This document shows positions 27,104 through 35,262 of a stretch of DNA of 64,000 nucleotides, one piece after another; position 1 is the first letter of the stretch; each line of letters opens with the position of its first letter. The stretch is from the NCBI GenBank assembly GCA_963702765.1, contig CAVPEB010000016.1, positions 1 to 64,000 on the forward strand, written 5' to 3'. This DNA comes from DATMNR01 sp963702765 (GTDB taxonomy: Bacteria; Chloroflexota; Ktedonobacteria; Ktedonobacterales; Ktedonobacteraceae). The notes beneath the pieces are model-generated. The model did not search any database. It was not told where the DNA came from and saw nothing but the letters and a program-made list of their open reading frames with translations. A program made the translations under genes and the position numbers.

Positions 27104-27147
27104 GTAGGTGCCGATTTATCGGGCACATCGCCAATTCATCGGCCTTT
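27104..27147. repeat. Dispersed palindromic repeat, family A (copy 5)
   Basis: TGTAGGTGCCGATTTATCGG... ending ATCGGCC, in the gap between the haloperoxidase and the cyclase/NB-ARC gene. Confidence 0.75.
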
Positions 27148-27209
27148 GGTGCAGGTTCTCATACCTGCATTCTATACGTAATGTGCATCTACCTGGCCAC
27201 TTCAAGGTC

Positions 27210-27270
27210 TGTCATCCTGAGCGTCAGCGAAGGATCTCACTGCCCATCCTGACGAAATGCTTCGCTAAAT
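27210..27270. repeat. Dispersed palindromic repeat, family B (copy 2)
   Basis: Starts TGTCATCCTGAGCGTCAGCG and continues AAGGATCTCAC; the second arm is degenerate. It sits right at the 3' end of the cyclase/NB-ARC gene. Confidence 0.65.
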
Positions 27271-27276
27271 GTGCTT

Positions 27277-30186
27277 TCATTGATCAGCAGGTGCCGTTGC
27301 TGCTTGACCTGGCGCGACAAGTACCTGCTCCAGCGTCATAGTCCGTCCCTCGGCCCATGCTGCATCAAATGCCTGTGCGCCAAGTTGCGTGCGTGCAGCC
27401 GCGACCGCTGGCTTGTAATCAACACGTTCTAGTCGTGTAAGAGGGATGCCGCAACGCTCCCGCCACGACTCTGCCGCACCCCAGAGGTGTGCTGCCCACA
27501 CTTCCTTTCTCTGTGTCGCCACGACACTGGCCCATCCTTCCAGACAGAAAGCAATAAGCCAGAAGTCTTTCAACTCACGGGCTCTTGCCAGACTCTCCTC
27601 GTGAAAGGCGAGTGCTGCGGCGAAATCACCTTGGTATGCCTTGATCCTACCTAAAATAGCGAGCGACCAGAAGACACGCCATCGGTCCCCTATATCCTGC
27701 CAATGAGCCAGGCTCTGCACCTCCAGGTCATAGGCAGAGGCTGCATCACCCTGGCTGAGCGCTATCCAGCCCGCGAGCCAGGAGTAGAAAGCCATTCCAT
27801 CCTTGTTGCCAAGTTCCCTGGAGATCGTCAGGCTTTCTTCGAGCCGAATGCGTACTCTCGCCTGATCGCCTTGTGCACAGAAGAGCCACAGTGCTGACTG
27901 TCTTAGGCAATAAGCAATTCCTCGTTGATTCCCTAGTTCTTTAAAGGTCGTCAGGCTTTCCTCGAACAAAGCCTGTCCTCTATTGTACTCTCCTTGTACA
28001 CTGACAACGTCCGCCAGGTTCTCAAGCAACCACGCGGTGGCCTCCTTGTCGCCAAACCCCCGGTAGAGCTCGAGGCTCTCTTCCAACAACAAACGTGCTG
28101 TTACGATATTGTTCCCTTTCGTCTGTGCAACCCACCCCAGTCCCTGGAGAGTAGAAGCGACGCCACGCGTGTCTCCGAGTTGGCGGTACAGAACGAGACT
28201 CTTCAGCAACAATGCCTCTCCTTGATCAAAATCACCCTGGACGTTTGCGTAGCCCGCCGCAGCGTTCAACGCCCTGGCTCGATCCGAAGCTGCAACTCCT
28301 TCTCCGCTCGTCAGCGCCTGCTCCAGAAAGGCTCGCCCCTCACTGTAGAGACCACGCACATCCCAAAACACCTCCATTGCTTCGCAAAGACGCAAAGCCA
28401 TCTTAATGCCTGGCTCTGCTTGCGCAGGATCGAGTGACCACTCCATCGCTGTTCGTAGGTTGTCATGTTCTCCCTCGATCCGCTCCAACCACTCAGCTTG
28501 TTGTCGGCCCTTGAACCCCCGTGTGGCTTCCTCAGCCAGCGCGAGGTAGTAAGCCGCATGCGCCTCATGGGTCGTGTCCATCTCTCGACTTGCAGCCAGA
28601 CACTCCTGACCATACTCGCGGATCGTCTCCAACATCGTGAGACGGAGTTCTTCTCCCTCGGATACGGTTTGCCGTAGCAAGTTCTTATCGATGAGTGAGG
28701 CCACCGTCTCAAATACAAGCGCTGTGTCGTCCCCGAAGGTCGCAGATACTGCCTCGATCGCCTGCCAGGTGCAACCACCCACGAAGACAGAAAGCCGTCG
28801 GAAGAGGCGCTGCTCTTGTGCAGAGAGCAGGTCATAGCTCCACTGGATGGTGCTGCGCAGAGTTCGCTGGCGTGCTGGAGTATCTCGTACACTACTGGTC
28901 AAGAGCGGCAAACGCTGCTCCAGGCGTGTTAGCAGTGCCTGTGGGGGGAACAACTTGATGCGTGCTGCTGCTAACTCGATGGCTAGGGGAAGCCCATCTA
29001 AGCGCGCGCAGATCTCTGCCACAGCAGGAGCGTTGGCATTGGTCACCTGGAAATCTGGCTGAACCGCCTGTGTTCGCTCGATGAAGATCGCGACGGCCTC
29101 GTACTGCGAGAGCGTCGCCAGGTCTGGCAAGTGTTTGGGATCAGGCAGTGCCAGTGCTGGCACGGGGAACTCTTGCTCAGCTCGTACATGCAGCGCCTCC
29201 CGACTCGTTACCAGCACGTTGAGGTGGGGACAAGCGCCCAGCAGATCTGCGAGAGCGGATGCCGCCTGCACTACTTGCTCGAAGTTGTCCAATAGCAACA
29301 GCACATGCTTCTCGCGTAAAGACGCCTTGAGTTGGTCCAGCAGCGACCTCTCTCCCGTTTCCCGCATGTCAAGCGTCTGAGCGATGGCCGGGATCACCAG
29401 GTCGGGGTCGGTAAGCGGAGCCAGGGACACGAACCATGTCCCATCGATGAAGTGCTCGCTCACCTCGGCAGCCACTTGCAGCCCCAGGCGCGTCTTGCCC
29501 ACACCTCCCGGGCCAGTCAGCGTGACGAGGCGCACGTCCTGGCGCAGGAGTTTCTGCTGGATGGCGACCACTTCCTTCTCCCGTCCGATGAACGGGGTCG
29601 GTTGAAGAGGCAGATTGTTGGGATAGCTGTCTAATGTCTTCAACTGCGGGAAATCAGTAAGTAAACCCGCAATGACCAGTTGGAAGAGCTGGCTCGGTTG
29701 CTGTAAGTCCTTGAGGCGATATGCTCCCAGGTCAAGCAGACTTACACCTTCTGGCAAGGCGTGTACAACCAACTCACGTGTCGTCTGGGAGAGTAAGACC
29801 TGTCCACCATGACCAGCGCTCATGATGCGCGCAGCCCGATGGACATCCAGACCCACATAGCCCTCGGATGCCAGGTGTGGCTCTCCTGTATGCAACCCCA
29901 TGCGTACTCGCACGGTCACACCATCGAGCCAGGGGTGGTTGGCGAGTGCGCGTTGACCATCTACAGCTGCCGCAACGGCATCGCTGGCCCTCGCAAAAGC
30001 CACAAAGAAGGCATCCCCTTGCGTATCCACTTCATAGCCTTGCCATTGGTGAAACGCGCTACGCAAGAGGTGACGGCACTCTGCTAATACATCAGCGTAG
30101 TGCTCGCCCAACTGCTGGAGCAGGCGTGTAGACCCCTCGATATCAGTGAAGAGCAGCGTGACGGTTCCTGCCGGGAGGTGCTGCAT
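27277..30186 (-). CDS. Cyclase-homology / NB-ARC / TPR regulator (STAND NTPase)
   Basis: A 969-aa cytoplasmic signal transducer. Residues 8-165 are a class III nucleotide cyclase homology domain with metal-binding Asp in LLFTDIEGST and VDTQGDAFF; the usual V-N-x-A-A-R transition-state motif reads VHRAAR. Residues about 195-560 are an NB-ARC/STAND ATPase: FIGREKE, P-loop TGPGGVGKTRL, Walker B LLLLDNFEQV, sensor VTSREALH, GLPLAIELAAARIK and the winged-helix WSYDLLSAQEQRLFRRL. Residues about 600-960 are TPR-like helical repeats (ALFEESL...ELGNQRG pattern). There is no DNA-binding domain, unlike the neighbours at 35.3 and 43.3 kb. The ATG is preceded by GGAGGAA. It is divergent from a close paralogue 300 bp away. 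Probably senses a ligand via the TPR region; output is unknown. Confidence 0.88.
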   Translation of the reverse strand: MQHLPAGTVTLLFTDIEGSTRLLQQLGEHYADVLAECRHLLRSAFHQWQGYEVDTQGDAFFVAFARASDAVAAAVDGQRALANHPWLDGVTVRVRMGLHTGEPHLASEGYVGLDVHRAARIMSAGHGGQVLLSQTTRELVVHALPEGVSLLDLGAYRLKDLQQPSQLFQLVIAGLLTDFPQLKTLDSYPNNLPLQPTPFIGREKEVVAIQQKLLRQDVRLVTLTGPGGVGKTRLGLQVAAEVSEHFIDGTWFVSLAPLTDPDLVIPAIAQTLDMRETGERSLLDQLKASLREKHVLLLLDNFEQVVQAASALADLLGACPHLNVLVTSREALHVRAEQEFPVPALALPDPKHLPDLATLSQYEAVAIFIERTQAVQPDFQVTNANAPAVAEICARLDGLPLAIELAAARIKLFPPQALLTRLEQRLPLLTSSVRDTPARQRTLRSTIQWSYDLLSAQEQRLFRRLSVFVGGCTWQAIEAVSATFGDDTALVFETVASLIDKNLLRQTVSEGEELRLTMLETIREYGQECLAASREMDTTHEAHAAYYLALAEEATRGFKGRQQAEWLERIEGEHDNLRTAMEWSLDPAQAEPGIKMALRLCEAMEVFWDVRGLYSEGRAFLEQALTSGEGVAASDRARALNAAAGYANVQGDFDQGEALLLKSLVLYRQLGDTRGVASTLQGLGWVAQTKGNNIVTARLLLEESLELYRGFGDKEATAWLLENLADVVSVQGEYNRGQALFEESLTTFKELGNQRGIAYCLRQSALWLFCAQGDQARVRIRLEESLTISRELGNKDGMAFYSWLAGWIALSQGDAASAYDLEVQSLAHWQDIGDRWRVFWSLAILGRIKAYQGDFAAALAFHEESLARARELKDFWLIAFCLEGWASVVATQRKEVWAAHLWGAAESWRERCGIPLTRLERVDYKPAVAAARTQLGAQAFDAAWAEGRTMTLEQVLVAPGQAATAPADQ

Positions 30187-30487
30187 GGTGTTCCTCCTCA
30201 GATTCTAATCGGCGCGTATTATCTCAGTTCGTTCTAATTATGTCTTCTAAAGCTACTATCTAGTTCTCTGCTGAGAAGAAGGCATTTGTTTACTAATGAC
30301 AAGTGCCTTGCATATGGCCTATCCTGCAATGCTCTAGTATTGGAAGTATATCACCACTGAGAAACTCAAGCAAAAGTAGGATGAGCAGGAGAAACTGTGA
30401 TATACTGACACGGAAATTGTCGCTCGACAGCAGGTATTTTGGCGCGATCTGTGACATATCTGTTCGCCCGTGACATGGGGGTTCGCG
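30187..30487. other. Divergent intergenic region between two cyclase/NB-ARC paralogues
   Basis: About 300 bp between the starts of the two divergent regulators, so it must hold promoters for both. I see no consensus promoter or convincing palindrome. Confidence 0.4.
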
Positions 30488-32470
30488 ATGCAGTTTCATC
30501 CAACAGGAACCGTCACCTTGCTCTTCACCGATATCGAGGGCTCGACCAATCTGCTCCGGCACGCTTTTCATGTCTTCAATGGTCACGAGGTTGACACCCA
30601 GGGTGATGCCTTCTTCGTCGCCTTTGCCCGCGCTACTGATGCCGTCTCGGCTGCGGTGGCCGCCCAGCGCTCCCTTTTCTCCCATACCTGGCCAGAAGGC
30701 GTGACTGTGCGGGTACGAATGGGCCTGCATACAGGAGAACCAGTTCGTGCTACTGAAGGCTATGTAGGTCTGGATGTCCACCGGGCTGCCCGTATCATGA
30801 GCGCTGGTCATGGCGGACAGGTCTTACTCTCCCAGACGACACGTGAGTTGGTTGTACAGGCTCTCCCGGAGGGTGTAACACTGCGTGACTTGGGCGACCA
30901 TCGCCTCAAGGATTTGCAACGCGCTAGCCAGCTCTTTCAACTCGTCATTGCAGACTTACCCGCAGGCTTTCCTCCTCTGAGAACGCTCAATGCGCATCCC
31001 AATAACCTGCCCATCCAGCCAACACCACTCATCGGGCGAGAAAAAGAAGTTGCTGCAGTCGCAAAGTTGCTTCGTCGCGAGGATGTGCGCCTGCTCACCT
31101 TGACTGGACCTGGCGGCACCGGCAAAACGCGCTTGGTTCTGCAGGTAGCCGCCGAACTGAGCGACAGATTCGCAGATGGCGTCTTCTTCGTCAACCTTGC
31201 TCCCCTGAGTGATCCCGAATTGGTTATCCCTGCCGCTGCTCAATCGCTCGATCTTCAAGAGAGAGCAGATCAACCCATACTTGAACTCCTGAAAGCGTCT
31301 CTGAGAGAGAAGCACCTACTGCTCCTGTTGGATAACTTTGAGCAGGTGGTGAGCGCAGCCTTGCAGGTGGCAGAACTTCTCGCTGTCTGCCCGAAACTGA
31401 AGATCCTGGTGACGAGCCGGATGGCCTTGCATGTTCGTGCTGAACAGGAGTTTGCCGTGCCCCCTCTGGCACTCCCCGACCCCAAACACCTGCCCGATCT
31501 CGTCGTACTCTCGCAATATGAGGCGGTTGCTCTTTTCATCCAGCGAGCCAGGGCGGTGAAGTCAGACTTCCAGGTGACCAATGCCACCGCCCCAGCGGTC
31601 GCAGAGATGTGTGTGCGTTTGGATGGGTTGCCGCTTGCGATTGAATTGGCAGCAGCTCGTATCAAACTGTTCCCGCCTCAGGCATTGCTCGCGCGGTTGG
31701 GTCAGCGCCTGTCCGTATTGACGGGAGGAGCGCTTGATGCTCCTGCTCGCCAGCAGACCCTGCGTCAGACCATTCAATGGAGCTATGATCTGCTCATCGC
31801 CCATGAACAGCGTCTTTTCCGGCTGCTTTCTATCTTCGTTGGTGGTTGCACATTCGAAGCGATAGAAGCTGTTTGCGCTGAGCTTGGGTACGTAATACCA
31901 TCGGTGCTAGATGGGGTAGCTTCCCTTATCGATAAGAACCTGCTTCAGCAAACAACTCAGGAGGGAGAGATTCCTCGCCTCATGATGCTGGAGACGATCC
32001 GCGAGTATGGACTGGAGGTGCTCTCAACGAGCGAAGAGATGGAAGCGACCAGACAGGCACATGCCACCTATTATGTCATGCTGGTAGAGGAAGCGGTACA
32101 AGGATTAAAGAGTACGCAACAAGCCGAGTGGTTGGAGCGGCTGGAGCAAGAGCATGACAACCTGCGAGCAACGCTCGCGTGGATGCTCGAACCTGCGCAA
32201 GCAGGGCCAGGCATTGAAAAGGCATTACAGTTTGTCGTGGCACTCCATGCATTTTGGGAAGTGCGTGGCCACTATAGAGAGGCGCTATCTTTCCTAGAGC
32301 AGGTCCTGGCAAGTAGCGGTGGTGTTGTGAATCCCATGCGTGCAAAGGCGTTGTGGCCGGGGGCGGACTTCGCCGCGTATCAGGGCGATTATGATCGTGC
32401 GGAGGCGCTGTGCCAGGAGAGTCTCTTCCTGTCTCGCGAACTTGAGGATATTCGAGGTATCGCCGACTCC

Positions 32471-32496
32471 GGTTCTACCCAAAACCCAGGGTTGCA
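32471..32496 (+). repeat. Left terminal inverted repeat of the IS
   Basis: 26 bp starting GGTTCTACCCAAAACCCAGG; the exact complement of 33910-33935. Confidence 0.95.
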
Positions 32497-32565
32497 AAAA
32501 AAGAGAGAAACTCCTATTGTGAAAGGAAAAGAACATCTACTCACTCACAGAAGGAGAATTCTCTC

Positions 32566-33909
32566 ATGCATGTACAAGTATCGCTCAAACTGGAGCTAGC
32601 GGCAACCGCTAGCCTCACCCAGATGGAACAGCAGATTTAGGAGGCAGGTCAGCAGGCCATGCGAGAGGCTTTGAAACAAGCCATCAGACACTGGGAGGAC
32701 CGGAACACGATGTGCCCACAGTGTGGCCACCAGCAACGAAGATTGGAGGGAACCGTGCGCCGGGCGATAGCAACCGTCTTTGGGCGTGTGCAGGTGCAGC
32801 GACGACGTTTTCGGTGCCAGCACTGCCAACATCGCTGGTGTCCAGCCAACGGGGTGTTCGCCGAGCTGAAAGGAGGAACGATCAGTGTGCCCCTACAAGA
32901 GGCGGCGATGCTCGCAGGGTGTTCCTGGCCCTATCGCGTGGCGTGCAGCACGCTCAAGAGGCTCAGTGGCGCCCACATCAGTGTGGAAGAGATCCGTCTG
33001 CTGACCAATCGCCACGGCAAGCAGCGAGCCCTGCAACAGCAAGCGGAGGCAGAACAGGCCTGTTCCTCTCGAACCGAGGAGGCCCCATCAGCGCAGAACG
33101 CAGAGCAACCGATGCTCGTGGGATTGGATGGAGGCTGGGTGTGTAGTCGGGAACAGCGGGGAGGGATGGAAGGGAAAGTAGCAGTCGTCTGTTCCCAGAT
33201 GGAAGAGCTGCCGATGCATACCTCCTCCACCACGTTTTCCTGGAGCGAGCGGGGTGTGCCGAGATATCCACCGAGACAACGACATCGCCTGGTTCAGCGG
33301 CGCTATGTGGCGACGTTTGGACCATCGCGACAGCTTGGATCACAGGCGAAAGCTGCAGCACAGCTGCTTTGTGACGACCCGTCACGCCCGGTGGTGGTCA
33401 TAGCAGACGGGGCCAATTGGATCAAGAAGGAACAAGGGCGGCATTTCCCTCAGGCTACCTGTATTCTGGATTGGGCACACCTCTGGCGTGAGGTGAGCCA
33501 TGCCATTCGAGTGGCTGCGCGCGCCAAGCCCCTCTCAGCGCAACAACGAGACTACCAGTTGTACTTGCACCGCTACTGGCTCTGGCATGGTGGCGTCGAT
33601 CAAGCCCTACAAGGCTTGCGCGACTTGGGAAAGGCACTGCCAGTTGAGCCGAGTGACGCCATCGAGAAGGCGATCACGTATCTGGAGCACCAACGGAGTT
33701 GGATTGGTTCCTATGAGCACTGGCGCAAACGTGGCTATCCGGTTGGCAGTGGCATGATCGAGCGAGCTGTCGCCTTGGTGATCAACCGTCGTATGAAGAA
33801 GCGCGGGATGCGTTGGAAACGGTCTAATGCGACTGCCGTGGTCGCCTTGCGGACGGATCTGCTCAACGATGATTGGGTGACACCTCAGCGGTTGCGCGCT
33901 TTCCCTTGA
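32566..33909 (+). CDS. ISKra4-like transposase with an in-frame amber codon
   Basis: Full-length reading starts at ATG 32566, 6 bp after AAGGAGAA, and would give about 447 aa. An in-frame TAG at 32638-32640 interrupts it after MEQQI; the frame continues without change as EAGQQAMREALKQA, so one Gln codon (CAG) probably mutated to TAG. A shorter 416-aa protein could start at ATG 32659. Domains are an N-terminal zinc ribbon (CPQCG ... CQHCQHRW), a central region with the acidic motifs GLDGGWV and VVIADGANWI, DWAHLWREVSHAIR, and a C-terminal GYPVGSGMIERAVALVINRRMKKRGMRW. Assignment to ISKra4 is from this architecture. Without suppression the element may still move if supplied in trans. Confidence 0.8.
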
Positions 33910-33935
33910 TGCAACCCTGGGTTTTGGGTAGAACC
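33910..33935 (-). repeat. Right terminal inverted repeat of the IS
   Basis: Exact complement of the 26-bp left repeat. It immediately follows the transposase stop codon. Confidence 0.95.
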
Positions 33936-34828
33936 TGCATTAATAATGATGAAGAAAGGAGCCAATATCGCAACAACACGTCCGCTGTTGGAAGAGAGCC
34001 TCGCGCTTTTGAGAGAATTTGGTGACAAGGAGGCCATCGCCTGGTCACTCCACTTCTTAGCTGACACTGTCAGCCACCAAGGAGAGTACAGCAGAGGACA
34101 AACATTGTTCGAGGAGAGCCTGGCTCTGTTCAGGGAACTGGGAAATAAGCGAGGTATAGCTGCCACCCTCCAGCAGTCGACCCTATGGTTGTTTTTTTCC
34201 GGAGGTGATCACGCTACCGTACGCGTAGGGCTTGAGGAGATCCTGAGGCTCCACAGCGAACTCGGCAACAAGAATGGGATGGTTTTCTACTTCTGGATTT
34301 CGGGCTGGGTAGCGCTCAGTCGGGGCGATACAATCACTGCCTATGCCCTGGTCGAGCAGGGCCTGACACTCGCTCGGGAGATGGGGGACCAGTGGCTTGT
34401 CATTTGGGTGCTTGCCTTCTTAGGGAGAGTAAAGGCACATCAGGGCGACTTCAGCGCGGCTCGTACGCTTCATGAGGAGAGCCTGGTTGTGGCCCTTGAA
34501 CTTGGCTCATCCCTGGCCAACAGCCTTCTGCCTGGAAGGAATGGCGGCAGTCGTAGCGGCACAGGGAGAGAGCGTATGGGCAGCACACCTCTGGGGTGTG
34601 GCAGAGTCATTGCGCGAGCGTTGCGGTATCCTCATTACGCCAGCTGAACGTGTTGACTACGAGTCAGCAGTCGCTGCTACACGCACACAACTTGGCGCAA
34701 AAGCATTTGAGGCTGCATGGGCTGAGGGACGCAACATGACGCTTGAGCAAGTGCTCATCACGCCAGGACGAGCGGAGTTGTCCACCCCGACCTTGAAGGA
34801 CTTTGAGGCGAATGACATTCCTGGTTGA

Positions 34829-35262
34829 AGAGTGCTCAACTTCAGCCTCTTTCCCGATAATCCGTGATGGTGTTCTACCCTCTCTCATAGCTCGGGGCAT
34901 TCGTGTATAGTAGGGACATCCCCTTGGGTGTCCTGGGGCTGTGTCGGGTCCCTGGCGGGTGTCCTCGTGGCTGTGTCGGATACCCTCGCTCGCGGGTTTG
35001 CAGTATTTCTCGCATTCGCCAGCAGAGTCTTGAGAGGGCAACCCTCGACAAACACTGGGAAGCTATCACCTCACTATCCTGCTGGAATGGAAGGTTGATA
35101 TAGAGCTTCTCTTCATAGAAGAGTATAGAGTATAATGAGCGTTAGAATACATAAGGGGAATATCAACATTATCGATGCTCGTTGCGTCTCTTTTGAGTAG
35201 AGTATTCTTTTTACTCAGGCTCGTGGTTTATTTGTCGGTACGCTTCCCACAGGAGATACAGC
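34829..35262. other. Intergenic region with a short direct repeat
   Basis: 434 bp with no credible gene. It contains two copies of a GGTGTCCT..GGCTGTGTCGG sequence about 43 bp apart (34927-34980). It must contain the promoter of the next regulator, but I cannot place it with confidence. Confidence 0.4.

Larger units (their letters stand above)
32471..33935 (+). mobile_element. ISKra4-like insertion sequence, 1,465 bp
   Basis: Bounded by perfect 26-bp terminal inverted repeats (32471-32496 and 33910-33935; ends GGTTCTACCC). It encodes one transposase in the same orientation as the interrupted host gene. No target-site duplication is visible (left flank ...GCCGACTCC, right flank TGCATTAAT...). 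The transposase has an N-terminal zinc ribbon, as expected of ISKra4-type elements. The TIRs are identical over 26 bp, so the insertion is probably recent. Confidence 0.9.
30488..34828 (+). pseudogene. Cyclase-homology / NB-ARC / TPR regulator, disrupted by an insertion sequence
   Basis: Close paralogue of the divergent 969-aa gene. Intact parts are the cyclase domain (30488-30960), NB-ARC (P-loop TGPGGTGKTRL; LLLLDNFEQV; GLPLAIELAAARIK) and the first TPR-like repeats up to RGIADS at 32470. There a 1,465-bp IS is inserted; the TPR region resumes at about 33937 (KGANIATTRPLLEESL) and ends at 34828, with a further frame break near 34509. Compared with the paralogue about 14 nt are missing at the insertion point, and the reading frame does not rejoin, so it is inactive as a full-length protein. 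The cyclase domain also lacks about 17 residues after EGSTNLL. The ATG at 30488 follows GGGGG. Confidence 0.83.

Noticed and set aside
12061..27147. CRISPR array
   Set aside because: The repeats are palindromic and far apart, without regular spacers or cas genes.
27703..30131. Many open frames opposite the cyclase/NB-ARC gene
   Set aside because: They are mirror frames of a GC-rich real gene; none has a ribosome site or recognisable domain.
32471..33935. Composite transposon
   Set aside because: Only one IS copy is present and no cargo gene lies between its ends.
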